Shown: positions 25,729-34,182, counted from the first letter of the stretch. The stretch: DNA of 44,834 bases from Candidatus Zixiibacteriota bacterium (GCA_023138975.1 JAGLON010000048.1:1-44834); one strand, 5' to 3'. Made by a program: numbers and translations. The notes: generated by a model not told the origin, from the letters alone.

Positions 25729-27957
25729 TTATCCCTTTCTGAATCGTAATCCGCGCCACCCATCGGTAGCTTTTACAGGCCAGTCAATACACCAATCAGA
25801 TAAAACACACATTAACCCCTCGAATTCTTTTATGCTTCCCCATCCCTGCCTAACCTCCGCCACCGGCTCATCATGGACGTGTAGCACCAGGGGATATCCG
25901 TGGCTCTCAAGATTAGCCATTGCGGAATATCCCAGAATGTCCCTACACGTTGCTTGTGTGATATTCTCAACCAGTTTAGCGCCGTATGTTCTTATCCTTA
26001 ACCAACCGATGGGGCCTTTTTTATAATCGGAATTCCACCCCATGTAAGAGAGATCCCATATTTCCCGACCGTACGGGGTTTGTCCGCGAGTTAATCGGGG
26101 TTTATGGTAGGTGAGAAGACGACCGGATAAAAGTTTACAGTATAGGATGTCACTTTTCATTCCCCAGGATATACCCCGTTCTGTAAATACGCTTCCGGGG
26201 TTTTGTACGGCGTTTATAGCGGCGTCTCCGGTAGCGTACCAATACTTGACTATACTGGGGGATTCAGCGCGCCACTTTTTGACATTTGCGGTTATCTCTT
26301 GGTCGGTCATGTACTTATCTGCGCCAAATACTTTCCATGCGCCTATTGACCCACCATATCCTGAAGCCAATTCTGCTACCTTGCCCAGCCTTTTACGTAA
26401 CGGATGGTGTTTTTTAGTACGTTTTTTATAGTTAAGGATTTCTTCAAATGGTATACCTGATATTTTAGAAGCAGACATTTCATAAATTTTACCATGGGAT
26501 CTAAAAACCTCTTGTCTCCATTCTTCACCTGCCAATTCTGCCAGGGCCATGGCCTCGATAGAATTGTAATCTGAGCATATGAGATCATGGCCCTGGGCAG
26601 CCGTAAATAGCCCCCTGAGACAACCGGAAACGGCCGCTATGGGATTACCCCATAAAGCCTCAACCTGGTCAAGGGAACCTGTGGACATGTCTTTTAGAAC
26701 TGTTTCCACCGACTTTATCCCCCAATCTAGTATATCTTCCGGTTTTACCGGGGGTAACACCTGGTTATAACTTGGACATACGGCTAACCCGGACCAATGA
26801 ACCTCACTACATACAGGGCACTTCCGCACTTCAGGGCCACCACTCGGTAAATTTTGGGGCTGTGGCCCTCTACCGGCCCAACGCCCGGTACGATCGGCCC
26901 CCGCGAACTGGAAAAGTCCACGTATCCTGCCGTCACTAGAGAGACGGTATTTTATAGCGTACAACTTTTTGACGCTTCGAGCGCCCAACATGGCGCGGAT
27001 TTCAAGTACTCTTTTGTCTGCTCCTCGGATCGTCCCTGCATCAAGTACATCTTTGATAGTTTCCGCTTGCATGTCGGGCAGAGGAGTACCCCGAACATGC
27101 AACCAATTTTTTATTTTAGCCGTTTCGTCGGCGGTCCTAACGGCCCCGCCCGTAAGATCCTGAAGCTCTTCCGTATATTTTTTTGTAGCTTGTTCGACTA
27201 TACCTATACAATTACGAAGAGATTCTTGATCAATATAAACGCCCCGCGTATTAATGGCTTGGTCAATTAACCACAGTTTGCGTTCTTGTGGTAATAAATC
27301 CGGTACCTGTTTGGATAATTCTTCTTCCGATTTTATATCTATCCCACAATAATCATAAAATTCATTAAAGGTTTCAGGATCATGCCGGGGTCTGAGACGT
27401 TTGTACGGTAATTTTTTAGTAGGCTTACGAGGAATTGAGCACTTTCGGATTAGGTTTGTGCCTTTACTATCTTTAAGCACTGGACTATTTATGGCTATAA
27501 TTGCTTTTTCCAGTTTACCAGGAAGGCTATGGCTGTAACATTTAGCCATGGTGTCCACTTGTTGTTGATAAGGTAAGTGGGGCCACCCCATACGTCTATG
27601 CGCCACGTATAGCCATATAAAATACTCGAATATACTATTATGGGATTCTATAATCCCGCCGTTAGCTATATGGTCAAATAGGGGCGTCGGGGGCGGTGTG
27701 CTAGGTAGCCACACTCTTTCCCCCGCGCCATCTACAAGATCGTACTTAAGGCATATTATTTCCGTGCTTGGGTGCTCTGCGTAAGCGGCGGCACCGGCTA
27801 TTTCGATACCGGTTTTACCCTTTTGTAGGGTCCGGGGGGTGTCTTCGTCCCAATAGTACCCTGCTTCACTATAGGTTTCGAAATCCATAGTTGGATATAA
27901 AGTGCTCCACCCTGGTCCTACTTGTACGACTTCGTATTGGTTAGAATGGAATATCAT
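25729..27957 (-). CDS. DNA polymerase, family A with 3'-5' exonuclease domain
   Basis: Replicative polymerase, 742 aa. The N-terminal exonuclease has MDFETYSE (metal ligands D25 and E27). The polymerase shows motif A DYNSIEA (about 463-469), motif B in RLGKVAELASGYGG (about 519-533) and motif C HVHDEP (about 693-698). This layout, without a 5'-3' exonuclease, is the short phage type. A CPVC...C pair around residues 380-395 may be a zinc finger inserted in the thumb region. The gene overlaps the upstream single-strand-binding gene by 17 bases. Confidence 0.95.
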   Translation of the reverse strand: MIFHSNQYEVVQVGPGWSTLYPTMDFETYSEAGYYWDEDTPRTLQKGKTGIEIAGAAAYAEHPSTEIICLKYDLVDGAGERVWLPSTPPPTPLFDHIANGGIIESHNSIFEYFIWLYVAHRRMGWPHLPYQQQVDTMAKCYSHSLPGKLEKAIIAINSPVLKDSKGTNLIRKCSIPRKPTKKLPYKRLRPRHDPETFNEFYDYCGIDIKSEEELSKQVPDLLPQERKLWLIDQAINTRGVYIDQESLRNCIGIVEQATKKYTEELQDLTGGAVRTADETAKIKNWLHVRGTPLPDMQAETIKDVLDAGTIRGADKRVLEIRAMLGARSVKKLYAIKYRLSSDGRIRGLFQFAGADRTGRWAGRGPQPQNLPSGGPEVRKCPVCSEVHWSGLAVCPSYNQVLPPVKPEDILDWGIKSVETVLKDMSTGSLDQVEALWGNPIAAVSGCLRGLFTAAQGHDLICSDYNSIEAMALAELAGEEWRQEVFRSHGKIYEMSASKISGIPFEEILNYKKRTKKHHPLRKRLGKVAELASGYGGSIGAWKVFGADKYMTDQEITANVKKWRAESPSIVKYWYATGDAAINAVQNPGSVFTERGISWGMKSDILYCKLLSGRLLTYHKPRLTRGQTPYGREIWDLSYMGWNSDYKKGPIGWLRIRTYGAKLVENITQATCRDILGYSAMANLESHGYPLVLHVHDEPVAEVRQGWGSIKEFEGLMCVLSDWCIDWPVKATDGWRGLRFRKG

Positions 27958-28789
27958 CAGTCCGCATATACCCGTGAGCTATTAGTTGCGCGTCTGTCCA
28001 TCCTTCTTTTATGAAAGCATCATAAGTAATGTTGCTGGCTTTTTCTGTCATAGTTTTTATTGGGGGGTTACCCGGCGCGGGTGGAGAGCTCGGATTCAAG
28101 AAATTGCCAGTGGCGGGCGTTCCGACTGCGGGCACTTGCGTAGCTCCTGGAACGCTTGTAGCACCCGGTACTCCTGCGAAACCCGGCATTCCGGCCGAAC
28201 CGGCCACAGGCGTCTCAGGGATACCGGCGGGTATATGCGCGGGGCCTTGTCCAAAAAGTTGCTCCCCGCTTGGGCCGGATATAATCTCTTCGCCATAAGC
28301 GAACATCTCAACGGCTCTGCAATTTATATATATTCCCGGTTTTTCCGTTTCTCCGTTACCCTTAAAGCTTATAATGGCACGGATGTAGTAGCCCCGTTTT
28401 ATATGCTCTTTCTCGGTAATGATCGACCGCCCCCCCTTTGAAAAACAAGTGATCGGGTATCCGTTTGTGCACCTAAATATGATGTGCCCCGGAAACCCCT
28501 CCTTGTCTTTATACGCCGGAAGATCCCCATCTATTATCTTCCATGAAAAATGCTCTAATTGGGATTGACCCCCTGGAAAAGCTTGTGCGGCTACAGCCTG
28601 CGCTTGTTGTACAACAGCATTAAGTCCCGGATCGGTTTTAGCAATTGCGATTCTAAAGAAATATTCTATTCTAGGATTGCCCTGTTTATCGGTTAGCGGT
28701 CGGTTGTTCATATTTGTAGTTACTACGTCTAGGGGATGCCCCTGAAGTAATCTTCCTACCGGTGTTTGTAGTTCTATGTATTCAGTCAT
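27941..28789 (-). CDS. Single-stranded DNA-binding protein (DUF2815-like) with DDIPF tail
   Basis: 282 aa from ATG 28789, preceded by GGAG and five bases after the nuclease stop. The N-terminal half (about 1-170) resembles phage DUF2815 single-strand DNA-binding proteins. A Gly/Pro/Ala-rich flexible linker follows (repeats such as GVPGATSVPGATQVPA, about 195-230). The last residues are DDIPF, identical to the C-terminal tip by which bacterial SSB recruits repair and replication enzymes. This tip is not expected in every DUF2815 protein. It likely covers single strands for the adjacent polymerase and nuclease. Confidence 0.85.
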   Translation of the reverse strand: MTEYIELQTPVGRLLQGHPLDVVTTNMNNRPLTDKQGNPRIEYFFRIAIAKTDPGLNAVVQQAQAVAAQAFPGGQSQLEHFSWKIIDGDLPAYKDKEGFPGHIIFRCTNGYPITCFSKGGRSIITEKEHIKRGYYIRAIISFKGNGETEKPGIYINCRAVEMFAYGEEIISGPSGEQLFGQGPAHIPAGIPETPVAGSAGMPGFAGVPGATSVPGATQVPAVGTPATGNFLNPSSPPAPGNPPIKTMTEKASNITYDAFIKEGWTDAQLIAHGYMRTDDIPF

Positions 28790-28793
28790 GGTT

Positions 28794-29897
28794 TTAATCT
28801 CCAAATAATTGTTTTCCATAGTTTATATCAATTTCTTTAAGTTTCAAAGCGCCCGGTATACGACGGGTAAAAGTGTTCAGGATATCCGGGTTCAAACCTT
28901 TATCTTTTGCTTGGTTTGGGGTTATAGGTTCAGCATCTTTTTGTAAACCAATTCCTAGGAGTGTCCCTAATGCAAATACTTCTTCTTTAGGTTTAGTCCA
29001 TATTACTTTGCCTCTTCCAGGTTCTAAAGTCCACCCGGAATATAACTTACCCCGCTTTGCGCCCTGTTCTACTTGTGCCTCAAGTCCAGTAATTCGAGCA
29101 TCAAGTAAAAGTTTAGCTTTTTTTAGTAATGATAATTCTTTACCTACTTGATAATCGGTAAGATCTAAAGGCGTTACTTGTTCGACAGTATCCATGAGGT
29201 GGTTCGTGCTGCTTAGAAGAAGATCGCAAACGTGTCTTGCGGTGCAGTACTTACATTGTCTTCCAGGAAAGCCTAAAGGGTTAGGGCTTAAAGCTTCCTC
29301 GACTTTAACCCTCATAATACCCGCGTAAGTCTTAAGTTGTTCTAAAGTTAAATGCCATTTACGAACCGGTCCCAACGGATGATACGCACGGGGCTGGACA
29401 ATGTGGATATAAATATCTAGTTTGCCCTTTAGATGTTCCTCTATACCAAGAATGCCCGAAGCGTATGCCAAACACTGCCAATTCTCATAAGCCTCTACCA
29501 GACCATAACCATATTTAAAATCAAAGATATGTAGTACATGATTATCGGCATTAAAATAGGTAGCATCTGGTATCCCCGAGCATAAATCCGGGTGAATTGC
29601 TTCCAGCCTTATATTTTCTTCTACTCGGATATCACGTATTGGGGCTATGGAGGTAACATAGTCAGCATAATATTTGGCGTATACGCGCATTTCATCCGTT
29701 ATGTAAGTCCCTTCGGGAACGAGCAGACCATTCCCCCTGAGAAGATCAGCCCCTATCGCATGCACGAGTGTCCCTTCATCGCCGTTGCTACTGTCTACTC
29801 GCGGGTATTTCTCTTGCATCATAAGTGAGCCTGGACACGCTACCGTCGGGGCCATTCCGCTAGGTCTTATACGGAGGGTGCGTTTACTAACTGCCAT
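28794..29897 (-). CDS. DUF2800 Cas4/RecB-like nuclease
   Basis: 367 aa. PD-(D/E)XK-type core with SGIPDATYF (about 115-123) and IFDFKYG (about 134-140), the D and EXK-like positions of RecB-family nucleases. Then the C-terminal CKYCTARHVC (about 211-220) plus an earlier region likely bind an iron-sulfur cluster, as in Cas4. In phages this gene travels with DUF2815 and polA, as here, and probably processes DNA ends in recombination or replication. ATG 29897 follows GGAGG; overlaps the next gene upstream by 31 bases. Confidence 0.88.
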   Translation of the reverse strand: MAVSKRTLRIRPSGMAPTVACPGSLMMQEKYPRVDSSNGDEGTLVHAIGADLLRGNGLLVPEGTYITDEMRVYAKYYADYVTSIAPIRDIRVEENIRLEAIHPDLCSGIPDATYFNADNHVLHIFDFKYGYGLVEAYENWQCLAYASGILGIEEHLKGKLDIYIHIVQPRAYHPLGPVRKWHLTLEQLKTYAGIMRVKVEEALSPNPLGFPGRQCKYCTARHVCDLLLSSTNHLMDTVEQVTPLDLTDYQVGKELSLLKKAKLLLDARITGLEAQVEQGAKRGKLYSGWTLEPGRGKVIWTKPKEEVFALGTLLGIGLQKDAEPITPNQAKDKGLNPDILNTFTRRIPGALKLKEIDINYGKQLFGD

Positions 29898-30673
29898 TTT
29901 TCCTCCAATTTATAGTTGACAATCGCACATAAATCCGGGTCTTGACTTGTTTGTAAGAATTCAAGGTTCGGAACATTAAGGCGCGTAAGAACATCCTGAA
30001 TATCCGCCTGGGTCATTGTTCCCTCACCTACCCATTTTGTTACATTGCTCATAATGGTGGTAAACGTATTAGGGGCCGTTTGGGCTGCGGGGGTTTGATC
30101 CAATGGAACGCCGGGAGTTATGAATTGCCTTTTATCCAGGAATCGTGTTGTTTCGCTAAAAATTTGGGTAACTAAAGCCGTATCGACCCCACGCTTTAGT
30201 TTCCATTCACCGGTTTTCTGCAATTTTTTCTTTGAACCTGAATGAATTCTAGCGTCCCACGGACGGCCTTTACTGTCTACTACTTCTGGGGCCGCTAGTT
30301 TAGAAAAGGGTGTTGTCGTAGTTTCCGGTTGTTCCGTAACTTCCGGTACTATCAGGGGGGTTTCTTCGGGGGATGAGGGGCGTATTACCAAATCCGATTG
30401 AGTAACGGGGGTGATATGTTCAGGTAGCGTGGGTACTCCCGATTGTTTCGTTTGCGTTTGGAGTTCAGGGTCAGGCACCCCCGGTACCTCCGGTACGGTC
30501 GATAACTGGGGTTCAATTGTTGTGGGGGGTGTTGCCCCGGTTTGGATAATTTCATCCATATTACAAGCGGGACGTCCACATGTAATGGAAAACGCTATGG
30601 ATTTAAATATTTCCGCAAGCCTTGATAATGCTTCCGGGTCCTCTGCGTTCACTGTAAATTTTAACTCCGTCAT
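29867..30673 (-). CDS. Conserved phage replication-operon protein with WDARIH motif
   Basis: 268 aa, first gene of the leftward operon, with GGAGGT just before ATG 30673. The first 40 residues form a small folded part. A long Pro/Thr/Glu-rich disordered region (about 45-130) leads to a conserved segment RPWDARIHSGSKKKL...WKLKRGVD (about 137-166), which I recall from many phage proteins encoded beside DUF2815/DUF2800. A helical C-terminus follows. Its biochemical role is not established to my knowledge. It may be an accessory to recombination or single-strand binding. Confidence 0.7.
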   Translation of the reverse strand: MTELKFTVNAEDPEALSRLAEIFKSIAFSITCGRPACNMDEIIQTGATPPTTIEPQLSTVPEVPGVPDPELQTQTKQSGVPTLPEHITPVTQSDLVIRPSSPEETPLIVPEVTEQPETTTTPFSKLAAPEVVDSKGRPWDARIHSGSKKKLQKTGEWKLKRGVDTALVTQIFSETTRFLDKRQFITPGVPLDQTPAAQTAPNTFTTIMSNVTKWVGEGTMTQADIQDVLTRLNVPNLEFLQTSQDPDLCAIVNYKLEEKWQLVNAPSV

Positions 30674-30692
30674 AAAATGACCTCCTATAAAG

Positions 30693-30747
30693 TTTTTAGT
30701 TGACGGAAGGAATAATAAAATATATTATCTACTCCGTCAACTAAAAA
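30693..30747. promoter_or_regulatory. Overlapping divergent promoters inside a 15-bp-arm inverted repeat
   Basis: Plus strand: TTGACG (30700-30705), 17-bp spacer, TATTAT (30723-30728). Minus strand: TTGACG (30740-30735), 17-bp spacer, TATTAT (30717-30712). Both -35 boxes lie inside perfect arms TTTTTAGTTGACGGA (30693-30707) and TCCGTCAACTAAAAA (30733-30747), 25 bp apart. The two promoters therefore cover the same DNA and drive the replication operons in opposite directions. One RNA polymerase should exclude the other. The arms look like an operator, with a repressor yet unknown. Confidence 0.85.
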
Positions 30748-30779
30748 ATGAAAAAAAATTAATACGGGAGGAACTTAAG

Positions 30780-31004
30780 ATGCGTTTACGTTCATATCAA
30801 AAGAAATTCATAGAGAGTATTCATGAAGCAGGAAAGAAGAATCTGGATAAAGCAATATTTATGCCCCCTATCGGTAGCGGTAAAACTTGGTGCAAATTCT
30901 CAAAAACTAGAGGCCCTAAGGTTACGGTTACCCCCGAAAGAGCAAACCATTCAATGGATGAATTCATAACAGGGCCTTCCATAAAAGAACTTAAGAAATG
31001 TTAA
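30780..31004 (+). CDS. Mini-helicase: internally deleted paralog of the SF2 helicase
   Basis: 74 aa, first gene of the rightward operon, with a strong GGGAGG site. Residues 1-42 match the start of the helicase at 31286 (L-R-x-YQ, IHEA/IHQA, Walker A PPIGSGKT versus PTGSGKT). Residues 45-72 then match helicase residues about 157-190 (VTVTPERAN versus VTAIPERAD, GPSIKEL versus GPSMRDL). About 110 residues including the DETH box are missing. It should keep nucleotide binding but not unwinding. It could be a relic or a small regulator of the full helicase; the intact frame and ribosome site favour expression. Confidence 0.75.
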   Translation: MRLRSYQKKFIESIHEAGKKNLDKAIFMPPIGSGKTWCKFSKTRGPKVTVTPERANHSMDEFITGPSIKELKKC

Positions 31005-31141
31005 AATATTTAGTTAAGGCAATCATTGGGGCGATAACAGCGTTAATATGCTTTTATGTATTGGATTTTAATTCATTTGCGGCCTTCATATTCCCGTTTG
31101 GTGGTGGGATGCTGTGTGAAGCCGTATGGCATTGGATGTAG
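30998..31141 (+). CDS. Tiny membrane protein A
   Basis: 47 aa, ATG 30998 overlapping the mini-helicase stop. It has one hydrophobic segment near the N-terminus (KAIIGAITALICFYVLDF) and a second short hydrophobic part with FPFGGGMLCEAV. It appears paralogous to the next 48-aa protein: both begin ML-K, have ITxLxC around residue 14-18 and end in GG(M/V)LCE. Function unknown; it may modify host membrane processes early in infection. Confidence 0.5.
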   Translation: MLKYLVKAIIGAITALICFYVLDFNSFAAFIFPFGGGMLCEAVWHWM

Positions 31142-31142
31142 T

Positions 31143-31289
31143 ATGTTAAAATTGGGATCTATACTTTTGGTTAGGTTTATAACAACCCTAGTATGCGTTG
31201 TTGTAACACCCCATAATCCTCCGGGCGGAATCATTAGGGCCCTCATAGGGGGAGTGTTATGTGAACGCCCCTATCTGAGGATAAAATGA
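31143..31289 (+). CDS. Tiny membrane protein B
   Basis: 48 aa from ATG 31143 to TGA 31289, whose last bases overlap the helicase start (ATGA). Hydrophobic N-terminus (SILLVRFITTLVCVVV), then a Pro/Gly link and IIRALIGGVLCERP. Shared spacing and residues with the preceding 47-aa protein suggest an old tandem duplication. A longer in-frame start at 31056 would run through the upstream gene and lacks a ribosome site. Unknown function. Confidence 0.5.
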   Translation: MLKLGSILLVRFITTLVCVVVTPHNPPGGIIRALIGGVLCERPYLRIK

Positions 31290-32917
31290 TTCTACGCCCA
31301 TACCAAACTGATATGATTAGAGATATCCATCAGGCATGGAATAACGGTGTTATTAATGTTCTATCTGTACTCCCTACGGGTAGTGGTAAAACCGTGGTTT
31401 TTAGTGATATTATTAATAATCATAGGGGGGCTTCCTGCGCCATAGCCCATCGTCAAGAACTGGTCCAACAGATTAGTATGTCCTTGGCTAGATCCGGTAC
31501 GCGGCACAGTATAATAGGATCAAAAAAGCTTATAAAGCACATTAGTCGAATGCATGTAGATGAAACAGGGCACAACTATTATGATCCGGGAAACAAGCAT
31601 GTTGTGGCGGGAGTAGATACCCTAATCCGTAGAACTAACCTAAGCCGATGGGCCGAAACAGTGACGCTGTGGGTGCTAGATGAAACCCACCACCTTCTCA
31701 AGTCTAATAAATGGGGTAAAGCTGTGGCCATGTTCCCCAATGCTAAAGGGCTGGGGGTTACGGCTATACCGGAGAGAGCAGACGGTAATGGATTGGGGCG
31801 GAACGCGGACGGTTTGATGGATAAATTAATAGTAGGGCCGTCTATGCGGGATTTAATAAACCAAGGGTACCTTACGGATTATAGAATTTTTATGCCCCCT
31901 ACGGATTTAGATGTGAGTCAGGTGGCTATCAGTAAAGATGGCGATTTTAATCGCCATCAGCTTAAAAAACAGATACGAAAATCCCGGATTGTGGGGGATG
32001 TAGTAGAACACTATTTAAAATATGCGCCCGGTACCTTGGGGATAACATTTGCTACTGATGTAGAGACCGCTACGGATATATCACATAGTTTTAATAAGTC
32101 GGGAGTACCGGCGGCAATAGTGTCCGCAGAAACCCCCGATAATGAACGTTTTTCAATAGTTAGAAAATTTGCTAATAGAAAGTTTTTACAATTGGTGAAT
32201 GTAGATATATTCGGTGAGGGTTTTGACCTCCCGGCCATAGAGAGCGTTATCATGGCCCGTCCATCGGATAGCTACAATTTGGTAGGGCAACAATTCGGTA
32301 GGGGATTACGCCCGATGAAAAGTAACCCCAACAAAAAAGCGATCATAATTGATCCGGTTGGGAATACGTTACGACACGGATTACCAGACGCACCCAAAGT
32401 ATGGACACTTGACCGAAGAGAACGGAGACGCAACGGCACTAAAGATCCAGATTTAATACCCGTACGAACTTGCACCCGGTGTACCGCAGTCTACGAGGCT
32501 GTCTATAGCGTTTGCCCGCACTGTGGTTATGTCCACATAATGGCTAACCGGTCGGGACCCGAACATGTAGACGGGGATTTGACGGAGTTATCTCCCGAGG
32601 TTCTAGCGGCGATGAGGGGAGAAATTGATCGTGTAGATACACCCTCGGGAGATATCCGGGACCGGATGAATTTTGCAGGTGCGCCGGGTATAGTCGCCAT
32701 GGGTGCCGCGAAGCAACACCGATTGAGGCAAGAGGCACAAGCAGGACTTAGAGAGTCTATGCTCCGGTGGGGTGGCCTTCAGCGTCTTAATGGACGACCT
32801 GATAGCGAAAGTTATAGACGTTTTTATTATAAATTTGGGGTGGACGTTATGACCGCCCAAACTTTAGGACGGCGAAAAGCTGAAGAATTAACACTTAGGA
32901 TACAGGGGGGGGTATGA
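31286..32917 (+). CDS. SF2 DNA helicase (DEAD/DEAH, SSL2-like)
   Basis: 543 aa. Walker A PTGSGKT (30-36), DETH box (132-135), motif III-like VTAIPERAD (158-166), and C-terminal helicase motifs with VDIFGEGFDLPAIE and the arginine-finger-like QQFGRGLRP (V and VI). Beyond the helicase core a zinc finger CTRC...CPHC (about 393-413) and a helical tail follow. Probably remodels or unwinds phage DNA in replication or recombination. It is flanked by its truncated copy upstream and the sigma-domain gene downstream, with both overlapping by four bases. Confidence 0.92.
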   Translation: MILRPYQTDMIRDIHQAWNNGVINVLSVLPTGSGKTVVFSDIINNHRGASCAIAHRQELVQQISMSLARSGTRHSIIGSKKLIKHISRMHVDETGHNYYDPGNKHVVAGVDTLIRRTNLSRWAETVTLWVLDETHHLLKSNKWGKAVAMFPNAKGLGVTAIPERADGNGLGRNADGLMDKLIVGPSMRDLINQGYLTDYRIFMPPTDLDVSQVAISKDGDFNRHQLKKQIRKSRIVGDVVEHYLKYAPGTLGITFATDVETATDISHSFNKSGVPAAIVSAETPDNERFSIVRKFANRKFLQLVNVDIFGEGFDLPAIESVIMARPSDSYNLVGQQFGRGLRPMKSNPNKKAIIIDPVGNTLRHGLPDAPKVWTLDRRERRRNGTKDPDLIPVRTCTRCTAVYEAVYSVCPHCGYVHIMANRSGPEHVDGDLTELSPEVLAAMRGEIDRVDTPSGDIRDRMNFAGAPGIVAMGAAKQHRLRQEAQAGLRESMLRWGGLQRLNGRPDSESYRRFYYKFGVDVMTAQTLGRRKAEELTLRIQGGV

Positions 32918-33690
32918 TGGAAACTTTAGAAGAATGGAAAGAACTAAAAGGGTTTGGTGGACGATATTCGATAAGTTCGTATGGACGATGTATTGAAAAT
33001 TTTTACGTATCGAAAGGTATACTTGGAACTAAAAAGGGTAAAAAATGCGAGGATAAAGTGTTTCGGGGCGTATATAAAAAAAATGTGACAAAGGAAAAGA
33101 AAGCACTGGCTCGTAAAAGAAGTAATGGATATTACTTCCAATTAAGTAATATCGAAATAGGAAAAAAAAGAGTTAAGAAATCTGTAACATTGTTAGTTGC
33201 TGAGCATTTTTTACCTAATCCACTGAACAGAGAAAGAATAAGGTGGGTTGATGGAAACCCCTCAAACAATAGGGCTGATAATCTAAAATGGTCTGGCTGG
33301 GGGAGTGAGATAAGTACAAAAGCAGAGTACATTACCCGGCTTAAAAATTCAAATGTTGATTGGAGGAAAAATAATGAGACTGTTAATTCAATAATTAAAT
33401 ATTTAGAGGGTGATAATTCTGAAATAGAAAAAATATTAAAAGAAAATAGGCGTAAAATTTTTTGGGTTATATACAAAAAAACTGAGAATATTCCCTTAGC
33501 GGAAGATTTAACACAAGAATCCCTATTGAAAATATATCAAAACATTAACAAGCTACTGTTTCATTACCCTCAAAATCCCATTGGCTGGTTTATACGAACA
33601 GCACAAAATGTGGCGAATAATTATTTAAATAAAAAACAGATTCGATTAGTCTCTTACGATTCAGAATGGGTAAATCATCAAGTGGCGTAA
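32914..33690 (+). CDS. NUMOD4/HNH-like protein fused to a sigma-70 region 2 domain
   Basis: 258 aa. Residues about 4-30 fit a NUMOD4 DNA-binding motif (EEWKELKGFGGRYSISSYGR). About 88-130 is an HNH-like segment (VAEHFLPNP, VDGNPSNNRADNLKW), but the usual HxDG is RWVDG, so one catalytic His is missing. About 160-250 reads as sigma-70 region 2: LAEDLTQESLLKIYQN then PIGWFIRTAQNVANNYLNKK, matching the core and -10 recognition helices of ECF-type sigma factors. No region 4 follows. The gene is visibly more A+T-rich than its neighbours, suggesting later acquisition. It may redirect transcription or be a domesticated homing endonuclease. Confidence 0.7.
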   Translation: MMETLEEWKELKGFGGRYSISSYGRCIENFYVSKGILGTKKGKKCEDKVFRGVYKKNVTKEKKALARKRSNGYYFQLSNIEIGKKRVKKSVTLLVAEHFLPNPLNRERIRWVDGNPSNNRADNLKWSGWGSEISTKAEYITRLKNSNVDWRKNNETVNSIIKYLEGDNSEIEKILKENRRKIFWVIYKKTENIPLAEDLTQESLLKIYQNINKLLFHYPQNPIGWFIRTAQNVANNYLNKKQIRLVSYDSEWVNHQVA

Positions 33691-33704
33691 AGGAGGATTA
33701 CAGA

Positions 33705-34181
33705 ATGCTATTAAATAATTGGGCACAACAATGGGCAGTACCTGTTGAGGCTTTAGAAGAGTTAAGGGTACTAATGGGATGCAACCGGTATAATACTAAT
33801 GTAGATCGTAAGCCCGAAGAGAAATCCGAGGTATGGGCGCAACAAAATATTAGGCTGAAAGCGTCTAAGGTGGGCGCTCGTCTTTGGCGTAATAACGTCG
33901 GTGTTCTTTTTAATGAAGAGGGGCGGCCCTTAAGGTACGGTCTAGCTAATGATAGCAAAGCCCTCAATCAACAAATTAAGAGTAGTGATTTAATAGGTAT
34001 ATTACCAGCCCTAATTAGGCCTGAGGATGCGGGTAAGACAATAGGAGTATTTACAAGTCTTGAGGTTAAAAAGCCTGGTTGGAAGTATACTGGTAAAGGT
34101 AGGGAAATCGCCCAACTAGCTTGGATTAATCTTATAGTTTCTCTTGGTGGAATAGCCGAGTTTAGTACGGGGGACTTTTAA
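33705..34181 (+). CDS. VRR-NUC domain nuclease
   Basis: 158 aa from ATG 33705, eight bases after AAAGGAGG; an upstream in-frame ATG at 33666 lies inside the sigma-domain gene. Domain features are GARLWRNNVGV (about 56-66), SSDLIGI with the catalytic Asp (about 92-98), EVKKPG providing the E-x-K (about 119-124) and the closing QLAWINLIVSLGGIAEF. This is the PD-(D/E)XK-type VRR-NUC fold known from phage and FAN1 nucleases, acting on branched DNA. It belongs to the replication/recombination set. Confidence 0.9.
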   Translation: MLLNNWAQQWAVPVEALEELRVLMGCNRYNTNVDRKPEEKSEVWAQQNIRLKASKVGARLWRNNVGVLFNEEGRPLRYGLANDSKALNQQIKSSDLIGILPALIRPEDAGKTIGVFTSLEVKKPGWKYTGKGREIAQLAWINLIVSLGGIAEFSTGDF

Positions 34182-34182
34182 A

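Noticed and set aside
27986..28441. Plus-strand frames opposite the single-strand-binding protein gene
   Set aside because: Composition reflects the antisense of a Gly/Pro-rich linker; the minus-strand gene has clear family features and SSB tip.
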